A stretch of 64,000 nt of DNA from Dehalococcoidia bacterium (GCA_041653995.1 JBAZEK010000001.1:1-64000), one strand, 5' to 3'; positions 9,817 through 20,400 are shown, counted from the stretch's first letter. The notes: a model not told the origin generated them from the letters alone. Made by a program: numbers and translations.

Positions 9817-10698
9817 TTACCAACCTCTGGTGGCCAGTAAACTGTCTTCGGGTATGCTTTTGATATCAAGTCCGGGCATGGCTGAGCCGAGACCCCTCGA
9901 TACCTCGGCGATGATGGCCGGGTCTTTGTAATGGGTTACCGCCTTCACTATGGCGGTGGCGCGCACCTCGGGGTCGCTGGACTTGAAGATGCCCGAGCCC
10001 ACGAAGACGCCCTCCGCGCCGAGTTGCATCATGAGTGCGGCATCCGCCGGCGTGGCCACGCCGCCTGCGGCGAAATTGACCACCGGCAGTTGACCGGTCT
10101 TATGCACCTCGATCACCAGCTCCAGCGGGGCGCCCATGTTCTTGGCCTCGGCCGGCAGCTCGTCGGCGCTCATCGATTGCAGCTTGCGCATGGCTGATTG
10201 GACCGAGCGCATGTGGCGCACGGCCTCAACGATGTTGCCTGTGCCTGCTTCGCCCTTGGTGCGTATCATGGCGGCGCCCTCTGAGATCCGGCGCAGGGCT
10301 TCGCCCAGGTCGCGGCAGCCGCATACGAATGGCACTTTAAAATCATGCTTCCACACGTGATGGCTCTCGTCCGCGGGAGTCAGCACCTCCGACTCGTCGA
10401 TGAAATCGACGCCCAGCGCCTCAAGCACCTGGGCCTCCACGAAGTGGCCGATGCGGCATTTCGCCATCACGGGTATGGTCACCGCCTTCATGATGGCGGT
10501 TATCACGGTGGGGTCGGACATCCTGGCCACGCCGCCGTCCTTGCGTATATCGGCCGGCACGCGCTCCAGCGCCATCACCGCGCAAGCGCCGGCGTTCTCG
10601 GCTATCCTGGCGTGCTCAGGCGTCACGACATCCATAATAACCCCGCCCTTGAGCATCTGGGCGAGGCCGGTTTTTACTTTCCAGGTTCCAGTATCCAT
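9817..10698 (-). CDS. pdxS: Pyridoxal 5'-phosphate synthase subunit PdxS
   Basis: A 293-residue PdxS (Pdx1), the barrel enzyme that builds pyridoxal phosphate from ribose 5-phosphate, glyceraldehyde 3-phosphate and ammonia from PdxT. Family text is strong: GGVIMDVV near 18-25, ALERVPADIRKDGGVARMSD near 43-62, MAKCRIGHFVEAQ and the phosphate-binding GSGIFKSSDP near the end. Its glutaminase partner pdxT is 19 kb away at 29497 instead of adjacent. Start ATG 10698. Confidence 0.97.
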   Translation of the reverse strand: MDTGTWKVKTGLAQMLKGGVIMDVVTPEHARIAENAGACAVMALERVPADIRKDGGVARMSDPTVITAIMKAVTIPVMAKCRIGHFVEAQVLEALGVDFIDESEVLTPADESHHVWKHDFKVPFVCGCRDLGEALRRISEGAAMIRTKGEAGTGNIVEAVRHMRSVQSAMRKLQSMSADELPAEAKNMGAPLELVIEVHKTGQLPVVNFAAGGVATPADAALMMQLGAEGVFVGSGIFKSSDPEVRATAIVKAVTHYKDPAIIAEVSRGLGSAMPGLDIKSIPEDSLLATRGW

Positions 10699-10790
10699 TT
10701 AAATCAAGTCCCGTCTTTATTTCGTATTCTGCGTACGATTGTGTTACTCCCGTAAATAGATTATATCACGGAAATCTGCCGATTTGAATT

Positions 10791-10799
10791 TGTTATAAT
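10791..10799 (+). promoter_or_regulatory. Extended -10 promoter of the M16 peptidase gene
   Basis: TGT-TATAAT (10791-10799) is a perfect extended -10 element with no clear -35. It predicts transcription from about 10806, downstream of the ATG at 10798, so that ATG cannot be the start; the peptidase must start at 10852. Confidence 0.5.
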
Positions 10800-10851
10800 G
10801 TGTGGTCGGAGGCTGTGGCATCCTGCGCCCGGCGCCGGACAACAGAAGCCT

Positions 10852-12117
10852 ATGGAATATGAGAAAACCACCCTCGAGAGCGGCCTGAGAGTAATAACCT
10901 GCCGCATGCCGCATACCAGGTCGGTATCCCTGCTGTTATTCGTCATGACGGGCAGCTGCTACGAGAATGATGGTGAGGCCGGGATATCGCACTTCATCGA
11001 GCACATGTGCTTCAAGGGCACCCAAAAGCGCAGCAGTTCGCGCGAGATCAGCGAAGCCATAGAGGGTGTGGGCGGCATTTTAAACGGCGGCACCGACCGG
11101 GAGCTGACCTCGTACTGGTGCAAGCTGGCCAGCCGGCACCTGGAGACGGCAGTCGACGTCATCACAGACCTGATGCGGCGTCCGCTTTTCCGCGAGGAAG
11201 ACATCGAGAAAGAGCGGCAGGTCATCATCGAAGAGATAAATATGAGCCTGGATTCTCCCCAGCAGCGCGTGGGTATGATATTGGACGATATGATGTGGCC
11301 CGGCAAACCGCTGGGGAGGGATGTTGCGGGCACGAGGGAGACGGTCACGTCCATCACGCGGGATCAAATGATCAAGCGTGTTGAAAGGTACTACACGCCG
11401 TCCAATATGCTGGCCAGTATAGCAGGCGATTTTGATCGCGACAGCCTGCTGGAAATGCTCAGCCGGGCCGGGGATGGATGGCAATCCGGCGGACAGCCGG
11501 ATTACATCGACAGCAGAGCCGGTCAGACCTCGTCCCGAACAAAGATAGAGTACCGTGAGACCGAGCAGGTCAACCTGACGCTGGGTCTGGAGGGATTATC
11601 CATTTTCGATCCCGACAGGTTTGTATTGGACCTGTTCAGCATGGTATTGGGCGAAGGCATGAGCTGCCGCCTATTCACCGAGATAAGGGAGAAGCTGGGG
11701 CTGGCCTATGATATCCACAGCTACGTCGAGCATTTCCGCGAGACAGGCTCTTTTGTTATCCAGGCAGGCATAGATACCGCGCAGACGGAGAAGGCGATCA
11801 GGGCGATCCTGGAGCAGTTATCGCTGACCAGGGACGGCATATCGGCTGCCGAACTGAACAAGGCCAGGGAGATGGCCAAAGGACGCATGCTGTTGAGCAT
11901 GGAGAACAGCCGGACTGTGGCGGGGTGGTACGGCGCGCAGCAGATGTTGACCGGCAAGATAATGACCATAGACGATGTAACCAGGATTATAGATGAGATA
12001 ACTCTCGAAGATATCAGACGCGTGGTGGGCAGGCTCTTTTTGACCGAGAAATTGAATCTGGCTATCGTGGGTCCGGTCAAAGACGATGGCTCCATAGCTA
12101 ACTTGATGACGTTATAA
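10852..12117 (+). CDS. M16-family zinc peptidase
   Basis: A 421-residue processing-peptidase-like M16 metalloprotease. The inverted zinc motif HFIEH (H47, E50, H51) lies in GISHFIEHMCFKGT, and the second half has the substrate-binding M16 domain with FTEIREKLGLAYDIHSY near 279-295. The start is ATG 10852, because it begins with the family-typical N-terminus and the upstream in-frame ATG at 10798 lies inside a -10 promoter box. It is divergent from pdxS. Bacterial homologues are cytoplasmic or envelope peptidases of uncertain substrate. Confidence 0.92.
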   Translation: MEYEKTTLESGLRVITCRMPHTRSVSLLLFVMTGSCYENDGEAGISHFIEHMCFKGTQKRSSSREISEAIEGVGGILNGGTDRELTSYWCKLASRHLETAVDVITDLMRRPLFREEDIEKERQVIIEEINMSLDSPQQRVGMILDDMMWPGKPLGRDVAGTRETVTSITRDQMIKRVERYYTPSNMLASIAGDFDRDSLLEMLSRAGDGWQSGGQPDYIDSRAGQTSSRTKIEYRETEQVNLTLGLEGLSIFDPDRFVLDLFSMVLGEGMSCRLFTEIREKLGLAYDIHSYVEHFRETGSFVIQAGIDTAQTEKAIRAILEQLSLTRDGISAAELNKAREMAKGRMLLSMENSRTVAGWYGAQQMLTGKIMTIDDVTRIIDEITLEDIRRVVGRLFLTEKLNLAIVGPVKDDGSIANLMTL

Positions 12118-12180
12118 GGTGGCTGTTTTACTGATTATTTTCAGCTATTTTACTCTGTTAGCGTTCGGATTGTATTAATA

Positions 12181-12201
12181 CTGTACGATAATTTCGTACA
12201 G
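12181..12201. repeat. Perfect inverted repeat, 8-base arms
   Basis: CTGTACGA-TAATT-TCGTACAG in the 462-base gene-free stretch 12118-12579 that separates the M16 gene from the accessory island. It has no T-run, so an operator is more likely than a terminator. The rest of the stretch is A+T-rich with no coding pattern. Confidence 0.45.
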
Positions 12202-12410
12202 TTCATTTACCCCCTCGTTTTTCAGTTTTCATTTTGAATCGCTCCAATAACGTCGCGGGTTATCGGTTTAAATCAATATTTCGCAGACATCTATAACAGA
12301 AAAAACACCGTTGCTTTTCCTTACTCCACAGCCTGCGGACTTGCTTGCTCTCGAATAGAATTAAATTACTCATTTTTATAAGTCCCTATTTAAAATGCTT
12401 AACGCAACCA

Positions 12411-12427
12411 GGGGACAAATTGTCCCC
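12411..12427. repeat. Palindrome GGGGACAA-A-TTGTCCCC
   Basis: A perfect 17-base palindrome in the same gene-free stretch. Its core ACAA-N-TTGT recurs 55 bases away at 12460-12480, so the two may be sites for one DNA-binding protein. Confidence 0.45.
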
Positions 12428-12459
12428 CGCTTATATGGGTTAAACGCTTTCATTTTCAA

Positions 12460-12480
12460 ACCGTGACAATTTGTAACGGT
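12460..12480. repeat. Near-perfect palindrome with ACAA-T-TTGT core
   Basis: Arms ACCGT and ACGGT surround ACAATTTGT with a single mismatched pair. It shares its core with the palindrome at 12411-12427 and lies about 100 bases downstream of the last island gene. Confidence 0.4.
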
Positions 12481-12579
12481 TTCATTCTCCAGATAATTCT
12501 CTATTAAAGGCCTTTTGCAATACAAGTTTAACTTCAGTTTTCATGCTAATAACGTCTCCACGGTTATTTCTTGCACAAG

Positions 12580-13194
12580 TTATTTAATAAAGGCTTTTAA
12601 CTCGCCAGCTAACTGTTCGTAAACTGAATATATTTTCTTGGAAAAATTATCTGTAGAAGTTCCATATATAATGTGGCTTAGCTCCGTCAAGTATTCCTGT
12701 TGAGGATATTGCGATTGCTTTATCGCTTCATCAACCTTAATTTCAAAGTATTCATCTCTGTCTACTTTCAGTTCGGTGTAACATTCTCGATAAATTTTAA
12801 TTGCATTTGATATTTTCTGAGATTTATCACCGAGTAATGTCTGAATTTCCCAATCCATTACTTGTAGAGCTTGCATATTTGTAGCCAAAGGCTTTAAGCG
12901 CTCCCATCTAAGGTACCACTGATCCTTTGTATTTGCCTCTACATCAGATTCACCGATGGCTTTTAGACGTCCTGAACTCTCAATTGAGGTGCTTAGCGGA
13001 AATCTCGCCCATTCAAAATTGGCCCGCAATTCTATACTTAAACGAATAATTTTCCGGGCAATATTGAAGAGGACCCTTCCTTTGAGTTCTCTGCGCCACG
13101 TATTTAGACCGACAATAGCAACTGATGCAACAACGATCGCTGAGATTGCTACTAAAGAATCACTGATAATCGAAATCAATTGATCAACACTCAT
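12580..13194 (-). CDS. Hypothetical membrane-anchored protein
   Basis: A 204-residue protein of no family I recognise. Residues about 9-30 form one hydrophobic membrane segment; the rest is charged and helix-rich, probably cytoplasmic. It starts 37 bases after the Type III methyltransferase stop on the same strand and is the last gene of the island, so it may be co-transcribed with the restriction genes. Base composition is more A+T-rich than the flanking core genes, in line with transfer. A role as membrane partner of the island is conjecture. Confidence 0.7.
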   Translation of the reverse strand: MSVDQLISIISDSLVAISAIVVASVAIVGLNTWRRELKGRVLFNIARKIIRLSIELRANFEWARFPLSTSIESSGRLKAIGESDVEANTKDQWYLRWERLKPLATNMQALQVMDWEIQTLLGDKSQKISNAIKIYRECYTELKVDRDEYFEIKVDEAIKQSQYPQQEYLTELSHIIYGTSTDNFSKKIYSVYEQLAGELKAFIK

Positions 13195-13231
13195 TTCTCA
13201 TCATCGTGAATATAGCACCATTTTGAATACA

Positions 13232-15856
13232 TCATTTCACCTCGTACACCTTCAGTACTTCGTCGCCGTAGTGGTTGATGACTTTAATGGCAATGTGGCC
13301 GGTGGTGGGCGGGTCGAAGGGGCGGCTGGAGGTGGAATAGAGGGATGCCCAGGCGGATTCATCGATCTCGGCTTTGAGGGAGCGTTTGAGCTTTTCATAG
13401 GGATTGTCGTTGCCCAAGAAATAAGCATGGCGGACGAAGAAGCTTTCCTCGTTGTAATTGGTATCGATGAACCAGCACGCGATATCATCGGTAGAGCTAT
13501 TGCGGATGGCCCCGGTTGTTGGATCATAGATGTCTAAACCTTTTATCTCAGCAGTGAGCTTGCCATTTTTATGCTTCTTGATATTAACATCCGGCTCGCC
13601 GAAGACCATGAATAGGTTGCCGGCGCCGGCCTTCAGCAGGTCTTCACTCATGTTCAGATCTGGGTTCATGCGGGTTATGAGGATATTTAGTTTACCGAAC
13701 AGCTTTGCCTCTTCATTTACGTGAGCGTCGAAGGCGAACCCGCAAACAAGGAGCAGGTCGAAGCCCGCACCTTTAACGGCTTCTTTGGCGGCTTCACGTA
13801 CAAGGTCGGCGTCCACTGTACCATGCTCAGGCCCAATGCAGACCGCCACACGCTTGACCTTGCCGTCCTTTTCAGCATATTCACCCTGGGCGTGCAGCCA
13901 CTGGCCAGCGTAGGACTCCAGCCGATCGAATTTAAGGCGCTCGTTCTTGACTGTATTTTGAACGCCGGATTTCTTGAGGTTCTCAATGATCATGACCTCG
14001 AACTGCCCCATGCCTGCCTCGCGACGTGCCTCATGTTCGCTTTCCGAGAGGTTTTCTTCAGCAGCGAATACACGGTGAGGCGACAGACTTTCAATTGTGA
14101 AGGGCCCTGTAACGCGAATGCGCTTGTTATCTTCGTAAGGTTGATCATAAAGCCTCTCATTGTCGGCATGGCGAGCGATGGCGGCATCTATCTCAGCACG
14201 TGACATGCCCTCCTTGATATCCGGATTATAAGCGATGGATTTAAGCGTAATATGCGGTACCCGCTTGTAGACGAAGCCTTTACGTATATCGCCATCAGTC
14301 TTATATGCTGGGGGTACCTGGCCTGTCATCTCGGCCTCTTTTCTAACGCCCTCAGGCGAGTCGGCCAGCAGGTAGTAGGAAAAACGGGCGGACATCAGGC
14401 GGGTGCGTGCCAGTGCCAGAGCAACGCGGGACGTATCCATGGTCATCCAGCGCCTGCCCCACTGCTCGGCAACAAAAGCCGTGGTTCCGCTGCCGCAGGT
14501 GGGATCAAGCACCAGGTCACCCGGGTCAGTAGTCATGAGAAGGCAGCGCTCGACTACTTTGTTAGAAGTCTGAACTACATACCATTTCTCAGCGGCAAAA
14601 GTACTTCTCACAGTGTCATCCCACATATTCGTGAATTCTGTTACAGGGAAGTCATTTTCGTAACGTATGTAAGCCAGCGTGTTACCCACACTAATTAGAC
14701 GATTTGCCTTTTCTAAATTTTTCAAACCAACTGAACTGGTCTTCCAATGGGTCCCAACAGCGGGCTTATATGTTTTACCTTCAAATATAAAGGGAAGTGA
14801 TCCTTGTTCGGAAGCACCGGCAGAAACTAAAATACTTGACTGAAAGCGCAATCCTTGTGATATGGGAATTTCCTCTTCAATATCATTTATTATAATACGT
14901 CGTCTATCACCGTTATCGAATTCTACCCAATTGTAACCAGAATCGATCATTGATTGTGGACGTTCTCTAAACAGCTTGTGGTATTTTACTTGCTCCTGAT
15001 TCTTTCCATACCATAGAAGATAATCGTAGACTGATGATAATAATCTTGGCGAAAAGCCGCCTGTCTTTTGAAAAGCAATCAATGCACAACAATTCTTGGC
15101 TCCAAACACCTCATCCATCAGACAGCGCACAAGATGCACGTTCTCATCACCAATCTGAACAAAGATACTACCGGTCTCAGAAAGGATCTCGCGTGATACA
15201 ACCAGACGATCACGCAGGTACGCCAGATATGAATTAATACCGTCCTTCCAGGTGTCACGGAATGCCTTAATCTGCTCGGGTTGGTGGGTGGCATCCTCAG
15301 CTTTGCCATCTTTGACATCACGTTTGCGTGTACTGACCTGCCAGTTGGAATTGAAGCTGATGCCGTAGGGCGGGTCGAGGTAGATCATCTGCACCTTGCC
15401 CTTCAAGCCTTCCTTCTCGGCCAGCGATGTCATTGTCAGCAGTGAATCACCGAGTATCATGCGGTTAGACCAGCGCTGCTCATGCTGGTAGAACTCCACC
15501 AGCTCCTCAAACTTAAGCCCATTGAAGTCGGAGAATAGTTGTAACTGAGGTTCGGTTTGCCCTTTCTTTGATTGCTCCCGCAGGTCCTCGATGATGTACT
15601 TGGGGTGTATCTTCTCCTGAATATAGATGGGCACTGCTGGCACTTCGAGATCTTTAGAATCCTGTTCATCCTTGCCACGCCAGACAAGCTGTGGGTCGAG
15701 TGAGGTATCGCGGGGATATAGTATCTTCTTAGGTTTATCCTCTTCTTCCTTCACGAAGCCGCGCAGTTCCTCCGTGGGTATATTGGTGCGCTTCTCCTTA
15801 TGAACGGTACTTTCAATGTTTGTGGGAGGTTTGCTTCTTCCCTCTTTTCGTGACAT
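13232..15856 (-). CDS. mod: Type III restriction-modification DNA methyltransferase (Mod)
   Basis: An 874-residue beta-class amino-methyltransferase that would modify adenine or cytosine in the recognition site. DPPY is at about 161-164 (IYLDPPYGI) and the SAM motif PTCGSGTT at about 452-459, in the beta-class order. The stretch between them holds the target-recognition region. A long C-terminal extension (about 500-874) is present. The start is ATG 15856, with GGAGG six bases upstream; a TTG at 15868 is unlikely. Its target-recognition region (about 14640-15090) is visibly more A+T-rich than either side, suggesting exchange by recombination. It lies 12 bases after the DUF5131 gene, far from res, which is unusual for Type III systems. 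Confidence 0.9.
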   Translation of the reverse strand: MSRKEGRSKPPTNIESTVHKEKRTNIPTEELRGFVKEEEDKPKKILYPRDTSLDPQLVWRGKDEQDSKDLEVPAVPIYIQEKIHPKYIIEDLREQSKKGQTEPQLQLFSDFNGLKFEELVEFYQHEQRWSNRMILGDSLLTMTSLAEKEGLKGKVQMIYLDPPYGISFNSNWQVSTRKRDVKDGKAEDATHQPEQIKAFRDTWKDGINSYLAYLRDRLVVSREILSETGSIFVQIGDENVHLVRCLMDEVFGAKNCCALIAFQKTGGFSPRLLSSVYDYLLWYGKNQEQVKYHKLFRERPQSMIDSGYNWVEFDNGDRRRIIINDIEEEIPISQGLRFQSSILVSAGASEQGSLPFIFEGKTYKPAVGTHWKTSSVGLKNLEKANRLISVGNTLAYIRYENDFPVTEFTNMWDDTVRSTFAAEKWYVVQTSNKVVERCLLMTTDPGDLVLDPTCGSGTTAFVAEQWGRRWMTMDTSRVALALARTRLMSARFSYYLLADSPEGVRKEAEMTGQVPPAYKTDGDIRKGFVYKRVPHITLKSIAYNPDIKEGMSRAEIDAAIARHADNERLYDQPYEDNKRIRVTGPFTIESLSPHRVFAAEENLSESEHEARREAGMGQFEVMIIENLKKSGVQNTVKNERLKFDRLESYAGQWLHAQGEYAEKDGKVKRVAVCIGPEHGTVDADLVREAAKEAVKGAGFDLLLVCGFAFDAHVNEEAKLFGKLNILITRMNPDLNMSEDLLKAGAGNLFMVFGEPDVNIKKHKNGKLTAEIKGLDIYDPTTGAIRNSSTDDIACWFIDTNYNEESFFVRHAYFLGNDNPYEKLKRSLKAEIDESAWASLYSTSSRPFDPPTTGHIAIKVINHYGDEVLKVYEVK

Positions 15857-15868
15857 GTTGGCCTCCAA

Positions 15869-16609
15869 TCAAGTTGTTAAGGCTTCGAGCGCTGTACGGG
15901 TGACGTTTGGCAACTCATCCCAGGTCCTGCCGTCCAGTAGGCGGCCCGTTTTTTTCTTTTTAGCCCCACCCCACTGCTTGAAGAAGAATGGCACCGCTGC
16001 CCGCTGACATTGGTTGCAAATGTCAGTTACCCATTCCTTATCGATGGGCCGTGCCTTAGGACCAGATTCTCCGCCGACGATTACCCAGTCTATCCCTGAA
16101 AGGTCAAGGTTTGGTAGCGGTCCCAGCAGTGGCTCCAACGATAGAAACTTGATTGACGCCCCCGTTGAACGGAGATGATGGATGCGGTACGCATAATCGG
16201 CGTTTTCAACGCTCACACCCATCCATACGTTTTTCGGCCACGCTAACTCTGAACTTAATTCCAATAGACGACTAGATCGCTTCGTAAGTATTTGGAAATC
16301 GTGCCATGACGCTCGCCTCATCACGTCAAACACCTCAAGTATAAACGCCAAGGGGACATCCTCGTGGAATAGGTCACTCATGGAGTTGACGAAAATAGTC
16401 TGGGGCTTTTTCCACTTCAATGGCAGATCGAGCGCCTGACAATGCATGGCCAGCTTGAACCCATCTGCATAGTTGGGCTGCTTCATAGCCTGCAATCGCA
16501 GCGCTATCCGCTCGGCGTAACAATGCTTGCACCCTGGGCTGACCTTCGTGCAGCCCGTAACTGGATTCCACGTGGATTTAGTCCATTCTATAGAAGAATT
16601 AGATGCCAT
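15869..16609 (-). CDS. DUF5131 (phage Gp37/Gp68-type) three-cysteine protein
   Basis: A 246-residue DUF5131 protein. The defining motif C-x6-C-x2-C is seen at C20, C27, C30 (GCTKVSPGCKHCYAE), with IEWTKSTWNP before it and FVNSMSDLFHEDVP, LTKRS, GVSVEN and IVGGESGP after it, all typical of the family. The three cysteines suggest a bound iron-sulfur cluster, perhaps of radical-SAM type, but this is inference. It overlaps the TcmP stop by one base (TAATG), so the two are coupled, as expected from the name three-Cys-motif partner. The phage label of the family does not mean a prophage: no structural phage gene is nearby. Confidence 0.9.
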   Translation of the reverse strand: MASNSSIEWTKSTWNPVTGCTKVSPGCKHCYAERIALRLQAMKQPNYADGFKLAMHCQALDLPLKWKKPQTIFVNSMSDLFHEDVPLAFILEVFDVMRRASWHDFQILTKRSSRLLELSSELAWPKNVWMGVSVENADYAYRIHHLRSTGASIKFLSLEPLLGPLPNLDLSGIDWVIVGGESGPKARPIDKEWVTDICNQCQRAAVPFFFKQWGGAKKKKTGRLLDGRTWDELPNVTRTALEALTT

Positions 16610-17445
16610 TATTTCATACCTCGATTACGATAAGTGTTAAAAATATCTTCAACAATACCTGCGCCAGTCTTATTGGGAGAAGCAAAGAAAAGATAATATA
16701 TTACTGATCCCTTTTCGTTTCGCATTGGCATCGGCTTCGGGACGTATTTGAATTTTGCAACATCTATAAGCCGCTGTCGGAAACACTCTGCAATGTCCTC
16801 ATTAGTGGCTTTCTCGTCGATAGTATCTCCCCATAGTGTAGGTCTTGCTATATAAGCTTCTGTACGCCAAGTCCGATCACCCCAGACTTTATCCATACGG
16901 ATTGCCTGTTCCGTGGCAACTTTATCAGGGTTGCGTAAAAACACGTTCATATTGGCGTCCATTATCATGAAATTGTAAAAAACTTCAACCGACTCCATCT
17001 TTCCAGCAGTTTGAAGTACATTCCAATCAACTGTCAATGCATAAGGATCAAGCAAACACAATGCCCGGTGGTAATCCTGGTGAAGACAACGTGGAAAGAC
17101 GTTATCAAGAAGAACTTTATTCGCATCCTCATTATAAAAGAATACGTCTTGACGCTTGCCGACCTGTTGTTGAAGCTCATTAATTTTGCCACGATCAAGG
17201 TCAATTAGGTGATACTCATTGAATGCCGGTGCAATCTTCAATGCATTCAATGAGCTTCCAAGCACAAAATCCCCTGTACTCTTCAATATATGATGCCCCG
17301 CTCCGGAGAAAGCATCAATATAAAGATATTTCCTGATTGATGATTGTTTGTGCATGATCTTAGAATAGGCACTGGCATAATCGTTCACAATAGCAAGCTT
17401 GACCTCCGACCAATAGCCTATCAGGTCATATTTAAATTCATTCAT
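16609..17445 (-). CDS. tcmP: Three-Cys-motif partner protein TcmP
   Basis: A 278-residue TcmP protein with a methyltransferase-like Rossmann core: YIDAFSGAG with D44-G50 resembles SAM motif I and LLDPYAL with D133-Y135 resembles motif IV. The reaction is unknown. The start chosen is ATG 17445, eight bases inside the end of res, with GGGTGG upstream; the open frame extends further but only as an overlap with res. It is translationally coupled to res and to the DUF5131 gene, so res-tcmP-DUF5131-mod looks like one transcript. It is strongly A+T-rich compared with flanking core genes. Confidence 0.87.
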   Translation of the reverse strand: MNEFKYDLIGYWSEVKLAIVNDYASAYSKIMHKQSSIRKYLYIDAFSGAGHHILKSTGDFVLGSSLNALKIAPAFNEYHLIDLDRGKINELQQQVGKRQDVFFYNEDANKVLLDNVFPRCLHQDYHRALCLLDPYALTVDWNVLQTAGKMESVEVFYNFMIMDANMNVFLRNPDKVATEQAIRMDKVWGDRTWRTEAYIARPTLWGDTIDEKATNEDIAECFRQRLIDVAKFKYVPKPMPMRNEKGSVIYYLFFASPNKTGAGIVEDIFNTYRNRGMK

Positions 17446-20400
17446 GAGGAACCACCCTTTCCTGAATAAATGCCCGAATAGTATTCTGTGCATCCCAGGG
17501 ATCAGATATTTCAAGGAACGCCCATTTACCAAAACCGCCATGGTTATTGATGGCAGGCACCCAGAGATTGCGGGCAGTAGCGACCTTGACAGCCTTGTCC
17601 TTGCGCGGTTCACCACTGACCTCCAAAATCAAGTTCAATATGCTGTCCCCTCCGTCGCGCAGATGGATCAAGTAATCAGGGGTATAATTCTTTTCCTCAC
17701 CGTTGATGGTGTACGGGATAGTAAAATTCAGGTTGAGATTCTTGGCATAGCAAATTACCTCATCCATGTCCTCCAACGCCTGCGCCATCTTCTGCTCCCA
17801 GGACTCGGTATCGGCTACTACGTGTGATATATGGCATTTATCGGGTCGGGTAACATAAGTTGGACGTGTAGTGGTGAAGTCCAAGTAGCGAGTTGAGCCG
17901 ATATTATCATAGGGTTTCAAAATAGGTTTCAGATATTTCTGACCGGGTGGATTAGATACAATGGAATTGTATATTTTATCCGCTGCATCATGTGCCAGCT
18001 CGGTAAAAAGCAGCATCTGCACAAAGGTATTATCCTTGAGCGATAGACATTTCTTAATCCATGCATGAGTAATGCTGAGGAGCTGGGGGAAGAACCACTG
18101 TTTGATATTGCCATCATCGTCCTTAAAATAGGTCTCGAGCACCATCTTAGCCAACAGAAAGGCGACCTCCTGCTCTCTTCGCATTTGTAATCCGTAAAGA
18201 TCATGATATTGCGTTTCACCGATGATAGGCCGGACCTCGGTTTTGCTGGGGATATCCGCTGTTGATAGAGGCATCCTGGATTCATCGGTAAACTTAGCCG
18301 TTAGTTTTTCCATTGGCAGATCATAGCGATAGCCATCTACACGCGGGAAGGTTAACTCACAATTCTGCCTTTCCTCGAGGGCTCGGACACGGGTGGGAGT
18401 TGGACCTGGCTTTGGATTAGGATTGGAGCCGGCGCAGGGTATGAAAGAAAACGGCACACCATACACCTCGGCGTATTCAGGACTGAATTTGCCATCAGGA
18501 TTGGGAACATAGCTCATGCGGCGAAGGGCACGTCCCACCACCTGTTCGCAGAGCAACTGCGTCCCGAAGGCACGCACGCCGAGGACATGGGTAACCGTAT
18601 TAGCATCCCAGCCCTCTGTGAGCATAGATACCGAGACCACACATTTGATATTCTCGCCAAGCTTGCCGGTCTTGCCGATGGTGTTCATGACCTCGCGCAG
18701 AAGGTCCTCGTCTGTGAGCTTTTCTGGGTCATGACTGGTGCGTATTCTGTATTCATGTTTAAACTCTTCGATGGCAAGGGCGGAGATTTGCTTGAACTCC
18801 TTGCTCATGGCCTCGCCGGAATCAAGCTGCTCACTATCGATTAGAATAGTATTGGGTGAATTGAGCCATTGGCCATAGTCATCATGGTTTCGAAAGATGG
18901 GTAACGCACCAGTAGCAGTAACTTCACTGCCATCTTTAAGCGTTTTCTTCCAGCCGGAGATATAGTCATAAACCAGCTTTGAGACACTGGTATTGTTGCA
19001 AACTACGATGAAGACTGGAGGAGTCAGTCCACCTGCCTTTCCTGCAGTATTCGCTTCCCACTGCTTAAAATACTTCTCATAATTGCCATAAAGGCTGTGT
19101 AGTGCGCCTTCAAGTTCTTTGGGAAGTTTGCGTTCACTGCCCAGACTGTCCTCCGTGCCGCGGCCTTTCTTTGGCAGGTGGTCGCGGATGCTGATCCAGA
19201 TATTACGGTAGGTGGGCATATCACCCTGCATGGAGTCATCTGCTATCGGCACGCGCGGCACTTTGACGATGCCGCTTTCGATGGCATCTATGAGAGAAAA
19301 GTCCGAGACCACCCAGGGGAAAAGCTTGCCCTCCGGGTATCCAGAGCCACGCAGGAAAAAGGGGGTGGCGGAAAGATCGTAGATAACCTTGATGCCGAGT
19401 TTATTTTTGACCGCGTCGAGACCCGATATCCAGACCCTGGCCTCTTCGTCCCGCTTCTCTGCCTCTTTGCGTTCGTCACCGGTCAGTATTATGTCTTTCG
19501 CTGATACAGGTTTACGCCGGTAGCAGTGGTGAGCTTCATCATTTATAACGATGATATTTTTCTTATTTCCGAGCTCGTTGCAGACACGGCGTACCATCTG
19601 GTCAGGGGTTTCTGTTAAAGCACCAGACTTTTCGTTTCCCAGTATATTTTTGGTCAGCTTGCCTGCTTTGAAAAGCTCTCGCTGTTTGAAAGCGTGGAAA
19701 TTGGTGATCACCAGGCGGGCACGGTTCAACTCGGGAAGAAGGTCGGCAGGCAGCAGATCACGGGCTTTATAGTAATTATTAGGATCATTCGGATAGAGTA
19801 CGCGCAGGCGGTCCTTGATGGTGATGCCTGGCGTAACGATTAAGAAAGCGTCTGTGAAGCGGTTATCCTGCTGATTGGCCAGCTTGTTCAATACATGCCA
19901 AGCTATGAGCATAGCCATGACCACCGTCTTGCCGCTGCCGGTAGCCATCTTGAGGGCGATACGGTAAAGACCAGGATTGGCGTCTTCGTTGGCTTCACGG
20001 ATTTTGTATTCGACCCATGCGTCACCGTATTTACTGGCGACTTCAGTCAAATATATTGTTGTTTCCAACGCTTCAATTTGGCAGAAGAAGAGTTTGTTTT
20101 CACGTACGGGGTTAATCCAGTAATTAAGCAAGTGGCGGGTTGTACGCGTGATACCCACATATCCACCCTGACGCCACTGGGAGACACGATCACGGATACG
20201 GTTAATATCCTGATTTTCTTCTATGCGGTCCTGTGTCCATTCGGTATCAAAAGCAAGCTGTTTGGATTTGCCTTTCTTCTTAACGCCGGGTATAGGCACA
20301 AAATAAGAACTGACGCGGCGGGATTGGTCTATATCATTAGTTATGCCATCTTCAGAGAAACGGAAATGCTGCGTCGGCTCTACATAAGGCGAATTAAGAA

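Noticed and set aside
10798..10851. Longer N-terminus of the M16 peptidase from ATG 10798
   Set aside because: This ATG lies inside a perfect extended -10 box, and the family N-terminus begins at 10852.
15869..17445. Prophage remnant because DUF5131 is named after phage Gp37/Gp68
   Set aside because: No capsid, tail, terminase or integrase gene in or near the island.
17446..17616. 57-codon N-terminal extension of TcmP
   Set aside because: It overlaps res completely and lacks family pattern; ATG 17445 has a ribosome-site-like GGGTGG and begins the conserved part.
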